DNA of 63,118 nucleotides from Euzebya sp. (GCF_964222135.1 NZ_CAXQBR010000102.1:1-63118), one strand, 5' to 3'. Counted from the stretch's first letter, positions 44,469 to 53,850 are shown. Notes: a model not told the origin generated them from the letters alone. A program made the numbers and translations.

Positions 44469-45682
44469 TGGCAGCGCGCGATGCGTCATCGCCGGGTGCT
44501 GGCCGCGACCTGGTGCAGGTCGTGGGCAGGTTGTGGCCCGCCGCGGAGGCGGTCGATGTCGTCCGAGCCCGGTCCGCTCGCCGGACGGGGTCGACCGACG
44601 ACTTGCTGTTCGTCCCCACGGCGCGGCGGCCGTGGCTGTTGGTGCCCGACCAGTCGCGTGCGGCAGCGGCCGGCGTCCTGCGCGTCAGCCAGACCAGCAC
44701 CGCAGCCGACAGGCTGGTGCGGGCGGTCCTCGCGGGTGCGTTTCGAGCCGGCATCGCCCAGCTGTGCCTCGTCGATCGGGTTCGGATCACGGGGGCGCGG
44801 GCTGGTGAGTCCATCGTCAGCCACCTCTCCGCGGTGCTCGGCCGGGCCGTGGTCGTCAGCCTCGGGGTGGGGACGCTCCGGGCCAACCAGAAGCCCATCC
44901 TCCAGGTGTTCGACCAGAACGGGTCGGTCCTCGCGTTCGTCAAGGTGGGCGACGACGAGGTCTCCACGGCGCTCGTCGACCGGGAGGCGCGGAGTCTCGC
45001 ACGGCTGGCGGGCCTGCGGCTGCGGCACCTCACCCTCCCCCGCGTGCTGCACCACGGCAGCTGGCGTGGTTTGCGCCTCCTCGTCATCGGCGCCCTGCCA
45101 ACTCCGGTGACGGCCTGGGCGCCCCGACGGGCGGTGCCGGTTGCAGCCTTGGCCGAACTCGCGCGCGCGGAGGGTGTCGAGCAGGTGCCGGTCGGTGCGG
45201 GTCCGGTCGTGGCGGCGCTCCGGAGCTGCGCCGGCGCCGTGGAGGACCGTGCGGTTGGGCGAAGCGTGGGCGCACTGGCCGACGCGCTCGTCGCGCGCCA
45301 CGGGGCGGTCGCCGTCGAGCACGGGATCTGGCACGGCGACTGGACGCCCTGGAACATGGCCTTCGCCGGGCGGCAGGTCTCGCTGTGGGACTGGGAGCGA
45401 TGCGCCGACGGCGTGCCCGTCGGCGCCGACGCGCTGCACTACGTGATGCAGCGGCGCGCACGGGAGACCAGCGATTGGGACGATGCGCTCGCGGCGACCA
45501 CCAGGATCGCCCCGGCGCTCCTGGGGGCGCTCGGCGTCCGCGCGCCCGCGGCCCCGGTCGTCGACGCCTACCTGGCGCTCCTGTGCGCGCGGTACCTGCT
45601 GGCGGCCGAGGGACCGAACGGTGCGGCGCTGGCCCTACGTGCGCGGTGGGCACTCGAGGTGACCGAGCGGAGGTTGTCATGA
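44468..45682 (+). CDS. Aminoglycoside-phosphotransferase-fold kinase-like protein
   Basis: A 404-residue cytoplasmic protein with an APH/choline-kinase type C-terminal domain. The catalytic loop is HGDWTPWNMAF (about 289-299), followed by the metal-binding VSLWDWERCADG. N-terminal strands include VFDQNGSVLAFVKVGDDEVSTALVDREARSLARL, with the Lys and Glu expected in the small lobe. The first 130 residues are not recognised. Probably it phosphorylates a sugar or other small molecule for the polysaccharide; this is inference from the neighbours. The ATG at 44468 overlaps the previous stop (TGATG). Confidence 0.8.
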   Translation: MAARDASSPGAGRDLVQVVGRLWPAAEAVDVVRARSARRTGSTDDLLFVPTARRPWLLVPDQSRAAAAGVLRVSQTSTAADRLVRAVLAGAFRAGIAQLCLVDRVRITGARAGESIVSHLSAVLGRAVVVSLGVGTLRANQKPILQVFDQNGSVLAFVKVGDDEVSTALVDREARSLARLAGLRLRHLTLPRVLHHGSWRGLRLLVIGALPTPVTAWAPRRAVPVAALAELARAEGVEQVPVGAGPVVAALRSCAGAVEDRAVGRSVGALADALVARHGAVAVEHGIWHGDWTPWNMAFAGRQVSLWDWERCADGVPVGADALHYVMQRRARETSDWDDALAATTRIAPALLGALGVRAPAAPVVDAYLALLCARYLLAAEGPNGAALALRARWALEVTERRLS

Positions 45683-46575
45683 CCGATCCCCGACGAGGCA
45701 TGGCCGCCCGCATGCCGACGATGAGATCCCGCGCGCCCGACGAGGTCAAGGCGCTGGGGCGACGGGTCGCGCGTGGCGTGGGCCGCGCGACGGCACCGGC
45801 TCGCATGCTGCCGGCGTTCCTCGTGGTGGGTGCCCAACGTGCCGGCACGACGTCGCTGCACCGCGCCCTGATGGCCCACCCCGACGTCGTTCCGCCCCTC
45901 TTCCACAAGGGGATCCACTACTTCGACGTCGCCTACGGACGCGGCATGCGGTGGTACCGCGGCCACTTCCCGGTGACGGCCGTGGCCCGGAGACGCGTCG
46001 CAGGGCTCCCGCAGACCTTCGAGTCGAGCGGGTACTACATGCACCACCCGCTCGCCATCGAGCGCATCGCGGCGGACCTCCCCGATGTGCGCCTGGTGGT
46101 GATGCTGCGTGATCCCGTGGAGCGGGCCTACTCGGCCCATCGGCATGAGTGCGCGCGGGGCTTTGACCACCTGCCGTTCGAGGAGGCGCTCGACCGGGAG
46201 CCCGAGCGGTTGGTGGGCGAGGTGGCGCGCATGCGGGCTGATCCGAGCTACGTCAGCGTCTCCCACCGCCACCACTCCTACGTCGACCGCGGTCAGTACG
46301 CGGGCCAGCTCGTGCGGATGTTCGATGCCGTGGGGCGTGATCGCGTGCACGTCCTCGGGAGCGAGGACTTCTTCGAACGGCCTGAGGAAGAGTTCGCACG
46401 TCTCCTCGACTTCCTGGGGCTGACGCGGTGGCAGCCGGACGGCTTCGAGCGGTGGAACGCCCGGCCGAGGGCGCCGATGGCCGCGGCCACCCGAGCACGC
46501 CTGGAAGCCCACTTCGCCCCGCACGACGACGCCCTGGCCCGCCTGCTGGGCTACGAGCCGAGCTGGCGCCGATGA
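45679..46575 (+). CDS. PAPS-dependent sulfotransferase
   Basis: A 298-residue sulfotransferase that moves sulfate from 3'-phosphoadenosine 5'-phosphosulfate to an acceptor. The 5'-phosphosulfate loop VGAQRAGTTSLHRAL (50-64) and the 3'-phosphate motif MLRDPVERAYSAHRH are intact, and the C-terminal VLGSEDFFERPEEEFARLLDFLGL is typical of the heparan/NodH-like bacterial group. No membrane anchor is seen. In this locus the glycan repeat unit is the likely acceptor. The ATG start overlaps the preceding stop (ATGA), and so does its own stop with the flippase start. Confidence 0.92.
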   Translation: MTDPRRGMAARMPTMRSRAPDEVKALGRRVARGVGRATAPARMLPAFLVVGAQRAGTTSLHRALMAHPDVVPPLFHKGIHYFDVAYGRGMRWYRGHFPVTAVARRRVAGLPQTFESSGYYMHHPLAIERIAADLPDVRLVVMLRDPVERAYSAHRHECARGFDHLPFEEALDREPERLVGEVARMRADPSYVSVSHRHHSYVDRGQYAGQLVRMFDAVGRDRVHVLGSEDFFERPEEEFARLLDFLGLTRWQPDGFERWNARPRAPMAAATRARLEAHFAPHDDALARLLGYEPSWRR

Positions 46576-48146
46576 CGCGACCGACGGGTGGAGGCGTGGC
46601 GGTCGAGGACGACCGCCACCTCCACCGGCTGGCACGCGGGAGCGGCCTCAACCTCATCGGTGCCGCGACGTCGAGCGCGGCGTCCTTCGGGGTCATCTTC
46701 GTCGTCACCAACGCGTTCGACCAGGCGACCGCCGGCGGCTTGTTCGCCGGCACCGCACTGTTCATGCTCATCGTCACCGTCGCCGGGCTCGGAGCCGACG
46801 TCGGTCTGGCTCGCTGGGTGCCGCACCTGATGGCCAGCGGCCGCACCGCTGACGTCCGGAGGTGCATGCGCAGCGCGGGCACGGCGGTCCTGGTCACGAG
46901 CGGGGTTGCCGCAGCGGTCATGGCCGTGCCCTCGTCACCACTGACGGGGCTGGTGGGCGGCGACGCGCCCGGCGTCGACCTCGCGCAGGGGATCCGCGTG
47001 CTGGCCGCCTTCGTCCCGGTCATGACGGTCTTCATGTTGCTGCTCGCCGCCACCCGCGCGTACGGGACGATGCGTCCCACGGTGGTCGTCGACAAAATCG
47101 TCCGCTCGACCGGCCAGGTCGTGCTGGTCGTGGTGGCGGCGGTGATCGGGACGGAGCTCGGGTGGTTGGCCGCGGCCTGGGCGCTCCCGCTGCTCCCGGC
47201 GACCGCCTGGGCCGGTCTCTGGCTCCGCCGCGTGGCAACCCGCGCACGCGATGCTGTGCGCCCCCACCTCGACACCGCCCCGGACGGGGACGACGCCGTC
47301 CGAGCGTTCTGGCGGTTCACGCTCCCACGTGCACTGGGTCAGGTGGTCCAGACGGCGATCCAGCGGGTGGATGTGCTGTTGATCGCCGCCCTCCTGGGCG
47401 TGCGGGACGCCGCCGTCTACACGGCCGCGACGCGCTTCATGGTGTTCGGCCAGATGGGCATCCAAGCGATCCAGCAGATGCTCCAGCCGCAGCTGAGCCG
47501 TCTGTTCGCCGACGGCGACCACCCGGCCGCGAAGAGTGTGTTCGCCGCAGCGACCACGTGGACGATCCTGCTCACGTGGCCGCCCTACATCCTCTTCGCC
47601 GGGCTGGCCCCGTCCCTGCTCGTCGTGTTCGGGGACGGCTACGGCGAGGGTGCGACGACCGTGTCGATCCTCTGTGCGGCCATGCTCGTCAGCACGGCGA
47701 CCGGTCCGGTCGACGTGGTCCTGCTGATGGCCGGGCGCAGCGGGCTGAGCCTCGGGAACAACGCGGTGGCGCTGGTGCTGAACGTCGTGCTGAACATCGT
47801 GCTGCTGCCGCGCGTCGGGATCACCGGTGCAGCCATCGCCTGGTCGGTGGCCATCGTGGTCCGCAACCTCCTGCCGCTGTGGCAGATCCGACGCGAGGTC
47901 GGGTTCACACTCGCCGGGGGCAAGGCGCTGCGCGCGGCGGTCCTGGCCGGTGCCACCTTCGGCCCGGCGGCGCTGGTGGCCAGGTCGGCCGTCGAGCTGC
48001 GGTGGGCGCCCACCCTCGTCCTGGTGGGCGTCGCGACGGCCGCCTACGGGCTCGGCGTGTGGCGGGCTCGTGGGAGACTGGAAGTTGATATCCTTGCCCG
48101 CGCCCTCCGGCGACGCCGCACGCCGACCGCGGCCAGCCGTCCGTGA
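46572..48146 (+). CDS. Polysaccharide flippase (Wzx/MATE-like)
   Basis: A 524-residue membrane protein of the MOP superfamily with about 14 helices. It moves lipid-linked repeat units across the cytoplasmic membrane for polymerisation. Typical blocks are the N-terminal RGSGLNLIGAATSSAASFGVIFVVTNAF, FWRFTLPRALGQVVQTAIQRVDVLLIAALLG at the start of the second half, AAVYTAATRFMVFGQMGIQAIQQMLQPQLSRLF and the repeated ALVLNVVLNIVLLPRVGITGAAIAW. The ATG at 46572 overlaps the sulfotransferase stop (ATGA). Confidence 0.93.
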   Translation: MTRPTGGGVAVEDDRHLHRLARGSGLNLIGAATSSAASFGVIFVVTNAFDQATAGGLFAGTALFMLIVTVAGLGADVGLARWVPHLMASGRTADVRRCMRSAGTAVLVTSGVAAAVMAVPSSPLTGLVGGDAPGVDLAQGIRVLAAFVPVMTVFMLLLAATRAYGTMRPTVVVDKIVRSTGQVVLVVVAAVIGTELGWLAAAWALPLLPATAWAGLWLRRVATRARDAVRPHLDTAPDGDDAVRAFWRFTLPRALGQVVQTAIQRVDVLLIAALLGVRDAAVYTAATRFMVFGQMGIQAIQQMLQPQLSRLFADGDHPAAKSVFAAATTWTILLTWPPYILFAGLAPSLLVVFGDGYGEGATTVSILCAAMLVSTATGPVDVVLLMAGRSGLSLGNNAVALVLNVVLNIVLLPRVGITGAAIAWSVAIVVRNLLPLWQIRREVGFTLAGGKALRAAVLAGATFGPAALVARSAVELRWAPTLVLVGVATAAYGLGVWRARGRLEVDILARALRRRRTPTAASRP

Positions 48147-48218
48147 GGCATCGGTCAAGTCGCGTTGCGAGCAGCCGAACGTACGTGGGATGAGCGCGGC
48201 GACGGAGAGGACCCCGAC

Positions 48219-49529
48219 ATGACCGTGATGCGGCACGTCCGCGACCGTGTGCGGCGCGAAGCCCGGCGATCCGCACGGCGGGTGGCCCCCGCAGCCCGCA
48301 CGGCGGCGCAGCGAGTCCGCGAGGCCGTGCCGGAGTCGGTCCGGAAGGAGCTGTACCCCGTCGTGCCGTGGCGGCCCTGGCGCGTCGACGTGCGGTTGGA
48401 GGACCTGCTGCTCGGTGTCATGGGTCCCCAGACGGCGTCTGAGTTCGCAGAGTCCTCGCACGACCTGCTGTGGCCATCGACCCGGCTGGCCGAGGGACCT
48501 CACGTCCAGCTGCTCGCCGACGTCGATCGGGGCGAGCTGACCGACGCCGAGATCCTCGCGCACCCGTACGGCGAGATGGGTCGCACGTGCCTGCGGCTGC
48601 ATGGCCGCTACTTCTGGGCCACGGACGACGAGGGCGTCGTGGACGTGGCTCGCGACTTCATCCGACGGTACCGAGGTGAGGTGCCGACGCGGACCCGCGC
48701 GCACCAGAGCCCGGCGGGATCGCCGCTCATGGTCGCGCCGGTGCGGTGGACGTCGGGGTTGCACCAGATCGTCGACGGGCACCACCGAGCGGCGATCGAG
48801 TTCCGACGTGGCCGGCGGACGCTGCCCGCGAAGGTGAAGTGGCTGCCGGTCACCACGCCGCTCCAGGACCTGCTCAACCAGATGAGCTGGATCGGCGGGG
48901 AGAAGGAGCTCTACCAGCCCATCGACGCCCCCGAGCTCCGCGAGGCCTGGGTCACGGTCCGCCGTTGCACCGATCGCCTCGAGAAGATGGTGGCGTTGCT
49001 CGACGACCTCGGCATCTCCGCAGGTGGACGCCGCTACCTGGATGTGGCGTGCTGCTACGGCTGGTTCCCGGCGCAGATGGAGGCGCGCGGGTTCGATGCG
49101 CGCGGCATCGAGCGCGATCCCCTGGCGCCGCGGCTGGCAGAGGCTGCCTACGGGCTGTCCCCCGATCGCGTCCTCGTGGGGGACGCCGTCGACCTGCTCG
49201 CGTCGCAGGAGTCCCCACACGACGTCGTGTCCTGCTTCAGCCTGCTGCACCACTTCGTGCTCGGTCGGGGGAGCACGACCGCGGAGGAGCTGCTGTCCGC
49301 CCTCGACAGGGCGACCGGATCCGTGCTCTTCATCGACACGGGCCAGGGTGACGAGGCGTGGTTCGCGGACAGCCTGGCCGGCTGGAACCCCGCGCACATC
49401 GAGGCATACCTCCGCCGGCACACGTCATTCGACGACATCATCGACTTGGGACCAGACGAGGACGCGGTCGGACCGTTCCGCGACAACTACGGCCGGCACC
49501 TCTTCGCATGCGTTCGCCGGGACAGGTGA
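48219..49529 (+). CDS. Fusion of a ParB/sulfiredoxin-like domain and a SAM-dependent methyltransferase
   Basis: A 436-residue protein. The first 60 residues are basic and helical. Residues about 107-205 contain HPYGEMGRTC and GLHQIVDGHHRAAIEFRRG, which resemble the GxHR-type core of ParB/sulfiredoxin nucleotide-binding domains. Residues about 267-400 are a class I methyltransferase: RRYLDVACCYGWFPAQMEARGFDARGIERDP, VGDAVDLL, VSCFSLLHHF. The motif I glycine pattern is altered (DVACCYG). It could methylate a sugar or a carrier in the pathway; the role of the first domain is unknown. ATG 48219 has GGAGAGG eight bases upstream. Confidence 0.78.
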   Translation: MTVMRHVRDRVRREARRSARRVAPAARTAAQRVREAVPESVRKELYPVVPWRPWRVDVRLEDLLLGVMGPQTASEFAESSHDLLWPSTRLAEGPHVQLLADVDRGELTDAEILAHPYGEMGRTCLRLHGRYFWATDDEGVVDVARDFIRRYRGEVPTRTRAHQSPAGSPLMVAPVRWTSGLHQIVDGHHRAAIEFRRGRRTLPAKVKWLPVTTPLQDLLNQMSWIGGEKELYQPIDAPELREAWVTVRRCTDRLEKMVALLDDLGISAGGRRYLDVACCYGWFPAQMEARGFDARGIERDPLAPRLAEAAYGLSPDRVLVGDAVDLLASQESPHDVVSCFSLLHHFVLGRGSTTAEELLSALDRATGSVLFIDTGQGDEAWFADSLAGWNPAHIEAYLRRHTSFDDIIDLGPDEDAVGPFRDNYGRHLFACVRRDR

Positions 49530-49601
49530 GGCGGCCAAGTCTCATCCCGCGCACCGTCCTACGATCGACGGACCGGCCCGCTGCCGCCGCGCTCGGTCGG
49601 T

Positions 49602-51155
49602 TCAACGACGTCCACGGTCCCACAGGCGGGGTGCAGCGTGGACGACGACCCCCAACGCCGGAAGCCCGACCTGTTCGAGGAGGTCAGCTGCCTGCGCCAG
49701 GTCACGTCGACGCGTGACGCCCACCGTCGCCACCAGGACGACTCCCCGCACCAGGTCGCCGAGCTCGAGGGCATCCGTCGACCCCCCGAGTGGCGAGCTG
49801 TCGATGAGCACGACGTCGTAGTGGCGCCCGACGGCGCCGAGGGACGATGTGATGAGCACCCTGGTGCCGCCGAACCGGGAGTGGGCTACCGCGTCCGGTC
49901 CGACGGCGATCACGTCAGGCGCGGTCGTCGGGAAGCGCCACATCGTCAACCCGTCGCCGAGACCCCCCGCGTCGTGCGGCGTCGGGGCGGCATCGACGTG
50001 GGTCGTCACGTCGTCGACGAGCTGGCGATCACCCACGACGAGCACTCGGTGCGCGTCAGCGAGGGTGGTCGCCAGGCCCACCGCCGTCGCCGTCCGCCGG
50101 CGCGATCGTTCCCAGCTCGCGACCGCCACGACCCCGGCGTCCGCCCCCCCGAGGGACACGGCCAGTCGACGGTATGCCCTGGACGTGGTGGCACGTCCCC
50201 GTCGCGTGGTGGAGGTCGGGAGTACGGTCAGGACCCGTGCGCGCAGGGCTGCTGCCGCCTGGTCCGGAGACCGCACCCGGTCATCTACCCGATCCCGGAC
50301 CAGCGCCGCGCCGAACGCGATGACCGCGCCCGCGGCTGCCGCGATCGCCAGGGACCGGGTTGGGCGTGGGGACGAGGGCGACTCCGGCGGACGGGCACGC
50401 GCGATGACCGTCCCAGGGTCGACCTCCACGGCCAGGCGCTCCGTGAGGTCGTTGCTCAGCAACGCGATCTGCCCCTGGAGCACGGCGGCCTCAGCCTCTG
50501 CGTCCAGGTGTCGTAGCGACTCGGGCTCGTCGATGGTCTCGGCGAGGGTCGCGGTGACGTCCCGGAGATCAGCCCGCAAGGCCGCGAGGCGGTCTCGCAC
50601 GCTGCTCGCCGACCGGTCGATCGCCTCTTGGCCCAGCTCCGCGCGAAAGTCGATGTAGGCATCCGCGAGGGCGTTCGCACCTCGGGCGGCCCGTTCGGCC
50701 GAGCCGGAGCTGTAGGCGATCTCGAGGATGCGAGAGTCGTCCGGGGACGAGACGTCGACCACCTCCCGCACGTCGGCGTGTTCGAGGTCCGGTTCCACCG
50801 GGCCCAGAGCTTCGTCGATGACGAGCTCGGATACGATCAGCTGCTGCTCGGTGGCCAGGTCGATCAGTCGCGCGGGGGGGCCGAGGGCGTTGACGGGATC
50901 CTGGCTGAGGGGCTCGATCAAGACGACCGCACTCGAGACGTACCGCGTTGGCTGCTGGGCGATTGCGAAAGCTGCACCCATGACGACGGCCAGCACGACC
51001 ACCGTCATCAGGATCCACCGACGCCGGAGGATCGCCACGTAGTCGCCGAGCACAGGGTCGTCGGAGCCGTCTCGTCCACCGTCGGCTGCTGCGCCCCCGC
51101 CGGTATCCGTCGGTGTGTCGGGGGCGCGCACCGCACGCTGGCTGGCAGTCGTCAC
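49602..51155 (-). CDS. Second Wzz/polysaccharide co-polymerase with degenerate kinase-like domain
   Basis: A 517-residue paralog of the protein at 37480, on the opposite strand at the far end of the locus. It has a Wzz domain (DYVAILRRRWILMTVVVLAVVMGAAFAIA, then YVSSAVVLIEPLSQDPVNALG), coiled coils, a second membrane helix (SLAIAAAAGAVIAFGAALV) and a cytoplasmic MinD/BY-kinase-like part (VVAVASWERSRRRTATAVGLATTLADAHRVLVV, YDVVLIDSSPLGGSTDALEL). The Walker A site reads ERSRRRTAT with no GKT. The GTG start at 51155 has GAGAGGG seven bases upstream. It is convergent with the methyltransferase gene and divergent from the trypsin-like gene. Confidence 0.88.
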   Translation of the reverse strand: MTTASQRAVRAPDTPTDTGGGAAADGGRDGSDDPVLGDYVAILRRRWILMTVVVLAVVMGAAFAIAQQPTRYVSSAVVLIEPLSQDPVNALGPPARLIDLATEQQLIVSELVIDEALGPVEPDLEHADVREVVDVSSPDDSRILEIAYSSGSAERAARGANALADAYIDFRAELGQEAIDRSASSVRDRLAALRADLRDVTATLAETIDEPESLRHLDAEAEAAVLQGQIALLSNDLTERLAVEVDPGTVIARARPPESPSSPRPTRSLAIAAAAGAVIAFGAALVRDRVDDRVRSPDQAAAALRARVLTVLPTSTTRRGRATTSRAYRRLAVSLGGADAGVVAVASWERSRRRTATAVGLATTLADAHRVLVVGDRQLVDDVTTHVDAAPTPHDAGGLGDGLTMWRFPTTAPDVIAVGPDAVAHSRFGGTRVLITSSLGAVGRHYDVVLIDSSPLGGSTDALELGDLVRGVVLVATVGVTRRRDLAQAADLLEQVGLPALGVVVHAAPRLWDRGRR

Positions 51156-51342
51156 GCGGGAGCCCTCTCAGATCGGCGGCCGCCGGTCATCCGGTGCGCA
51201 GGAGCTGACACGACGCTCTCGGGTCTCGAGGCCCGACGGCCGCTGCCGCCGAGGTACCGGGATCGGGGATCTCGGAGCCGGTTGGATGGTACCGCCAGTT
51301 CCAGATCCCGGTGCGCGTGCCAGACCTCGCAGTCCCGTGCCC

Positions 51343-51348
51343 TATCAT
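51343..51348 (+). promoter_or_regulatory. -10-like box TATCAT of a probable leaderless promoter
   Basis: TATCAT ends six bases before the ATG of the trypsin-like gene; no ribosome-binding site lies between. Its -35 region is not obvious. Confidence 0.5.
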
Positions 51349-51354
51349 GCGCCG

Positions 51355-53841
51355 ATGCGTCGCTCCGGGTTCCTCACCGTCCTGCTCCTCCTCATCGCCC
51401 TGGCCGTCCCCGGTCCCGTGGGCGCGGCCGACTACCAGGTCATCAACGGCCGGCCGGCGGACCCGGGGGAGTACCCCGCCAGGGCGGCCCTGATCGACGT
51501 CGACTTCGGCCAGTTCTGCGGCGGCACCCTGGTCGACCCCGAGTGGGTGGTCACCGCCGCGCACTGCTTCTACGACTCCCGCACGGGCGGGTCGTCCGTC
51601 CCGCCGGAGTCGCTCGAGATCGCGCTCGACACGACCCGCTGGGACACCGGCGGCGAGCGCCTCGGGGTCGACCAGATCGTCCTCCACCCGAGCTACGACG
51701 AGTTCCGCACGGTCAACGACATCGCCCTGCTGCACCTCTCCACCCCGGCGACAACCCCGCCGGCCGCGGTGGTCGCCGCCGCCGACGGCGCCCTGTACGA
51801 GCCGGGCCGCCAGGCGGTCGTGACCGGCTACGGCACCACGACACCGTACGGCGAGAACCCGTCCCTCGACCTGCTGGAGGTCGAGGTCCCGCTCGTCTCG
51901 GACGCCGACTGCGCGACCGCCTACGACATCGAGGCCGACCGGCATGCCTGCGCCGGCGCTCCTGGCACCGAGCAGGCCCCCGGTCCGGACACCTGCCAGG
52001 GCGACTCCGGCGGCCCGCTGTGGACCGATCCGGGCGACGGCGTCCTCCGCCTGATCGGCATCACCTCCTTCGGTGGCCTCTGCGGCGTGGAGCGGCCCGG
52101 CGTCTACACCGAGCTGATCACCTACCTCGACTGGGTGAGCGGCATCATCGGGGGGACCATCGACCCGGGCACCCCGGTCGACCCGACGACCCCTGAGCTG
52201 CCCGACGGCGCCGACGCGCCAATCGCGCGGATCGCCGCGACGCCGGGGGCCCCCTCGGACCCGGTCAGCCAGGCGGTCGCGATCTCCCGCGAGGCCTTCT
52301 TCGAGGCATCCGCGCCCTTCGGCGTCCTGGCCACCTCCGCGGTGTTCCCCGACGCGCTCGCGGGATCGTCGCTCGCGTGGGGCGTCGGCCCGTTGCTGTT
52401 CACCGATCCCGACGGGACGGTCCGCGCTGACGTGGCGGAGGAGCTCCGGCGAGCACTCGAACCCGGTGCGACCCTGTTCATCCTCGGCGGCACGGCCGCG
52501 ATCCCCACGTCGACGGAGGCCGAGCTGGCCGCCGCCGGCTACGAGGTCGTCCGCCTCGCCGGTGCCGGTCGCGAGCAGACGGCCGCCGCGGTGTCCGACG
52601 TCATCCTCGAGCGGTTCGGCGAGCTGCCCCTCGACACGGTCATCGTCGCGACGGGCAGCAACTGGCCTGACGCGGTCACCGTCGGCGAGATCGGCTCCTG
52701 GTGGGGCACACCGGTGCTGCTGACCCAGACCGGTCAGCCGCTCAACGCCGCGACCGCCGACCGGCTGGCCTCGCTGGCTCCCTCCACCGTGCTCGTCGCC
52801 GGCGGTCCGGCGGCGCTCGGCGACGACGTCGTGGCCCAGATCGAGGCGATCACGGGGGAGGGCAGCGTCCTCCGGCTGGGCGGCACGACCCGGTTCGGGA
52901 CGGCCGCGGCGGTGACCAGCTACAACGTCGACGAGCTCTACGTCGGCAGGCCCTCCTACGTCGTCGCGGTGAACCTGCGCCGCGAGCCCGACGCGTTCGC
53001 CCACGTGCTGGCCGCCTCGATGCTGACCGGCGCCTTCGCCGGCGTCATGGCGCCCGTCGAGGGCGACGGCGGCACCGACGTCCCGGCTGACGTCCTCAAC
53101 GCGATCTGCGGGCTCGACCTGCCGGTCATCGTGGCCGGCGGCACCGACCTGGTCTCCGACATCGCCGCCGAGGCGGTGCGAGCCGCGTCGGGCGGGTCGG
53201 GCTGCGAGGCGGATCGGACGGTCGCGATCGGCGACTTCGTGTCCTCCTCGATCACCGGGTCGCTCTCGGTCCGCTCGTACACCTTGGCCGGCACCGCCGG
53301 CGAGGCCGTCCGCATCCGGATGGACGCGCTGTTCGGCCAGGCGCTCGACCCGATCCTCGAGCTGTACGGCCCGGACGGCCAGCTCGTCGCGAGCAACGAC
53401 GACTCCCGTGAGGGCGGGCTGAACTCCCTGCTCGAGGCCACCCTGCCGAGCGACGGGGTCTACCGGATCGACGCCACGAGCTTCCAGGCCACGACCGGTG
53501 ACTTCGTGCTGAGCGTCGACCCGGCGCCGGCCTTCGAGACCGAGGGCGTGCTGACCGCCGAGCAGCCGGAGACGTCGATCGTGGTGACCGGCGAGCCCGG
53601 CACACGGGTGATCGTCGAGATGCGCGGCCTCGATGACCAGACCGACCCGCTGCTGCTCGCCTTCGACGGCGCGGAGGAGATCGCCTTCGACGACGACGGC
53701 GGCGGCTACCCGCACGCCCGCATGGACCTGCGGATCCCCCCGTCGGGGCAGGTCGAGGTCGTCGCGACGGTCTACTCCGACTCCGTCGGCGCCTACTCGC
53801 TGGCCGTGTTCGCCCCGGAGGGCGGGGTGTCCTTCGGCTGA
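51355..53841 (+). CDS. Secreted trypsin-like (S1) serine protease with CWB2 repeats and pre-peptidase-like C-terminal domains
   Basis: An 828-residue exported protease. The signal peptide (MRRSGFLTVLLLLIALAVPGPVGA) is followed by an S1 domain (about 28-265) with VINGRPADPGEYP, His70 (TAAHC), Asp122 (NDIALLHL) and Ser218 (CQGDSGGP). A short Pro/Asp linker leads to CWB2-type repeats (about 285-610; RLAGAGREQTA, RLGGTTRFGTA, ILGG and VAGG strands). One or two bacterial pre-peptidase C-terminal domains follow (about 620-735 and beyond; SYTLAGTAGEAVRIRMDA, LELYGPDGQLVASNDDS, YRIDATSF). A wall-bound extracellular digestive or processing protease is likely. ATG 51355 follows a TATCAT box. Confidence 0.93.
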   Translation: MRRSGFLTVLLLLIALAVPGPVGAADYQVINGRPADPGEYPARAALIDVDFGQFCGGTLVDPEWVVTAAHCFYDSRTGGSSVPPESLEIALDTTRWDTGGERLGVDQIVLHPSYDEFRTVNDIALLHLSTPATTPPAAVVAAADGALYEPGRQAVVTGYGTTTPYGENPSLDLLEVEVPLVSDADCATAYDIEADRHACAGAPGTEQAPGPDTCQGDSGGPLWTDPGDGVLRLIGITSFGGLCGVERPGVYTELITYLDWVSGIIGGTIDPGTPVDPTTPELPDGADAPIARIAATPGAPSDPVSQAVAISREAFFEASAPFGVLATSAVFPDALAGSSLAWGVGPLLFTDPDGTVRADVAEELRRALEPGATLFILGGTAAIPTSTEAELAAAGYEVVRLAGAGREQTAAAVSDVILERFGELPLDTVIVATGSNWPDAVTVGEIGSWWGTPVLLTQTGQPLNAATADRLASLAPSTVLVAGGPAALGDDVVAQIEAITGEGSVLRLGGTTRFGTAAAVTSYNVDELYVGRPSYVVAVNLRREPDAFAHVLAASMLTGAFAGVMAPVEGDGGTDVPADVLNAICGLDLPVIVAGGTDLVSDIAAEAVRAASGGSGCEADRTVAIGDFVSSSITGSLSVRSYTLAGTAGEAVRIRMDALFGQALDPILELYGPDGQLVASNDDSREGGLNSLLEATLPSDGVYRIDATSFQATTGDFVLSVDPAPAFETEGVLTAEQPETSIVVTGEPGTRVIVEMRGLDDQTDPLLLAFDGAEEIAFDDDGGGYPHARMDLRIPPSGQVEVVATVYSDSVGAYSLAVFAPEGGVSFG

Positions 53842-53850
53842 TCGGTCAGA

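Noticed and set aside
46935-49421. 828-residue open frame on the minus strand
   Set aside because: Antisense across the flippase and the methyltransferase fusion, both well supported on the plus strand.
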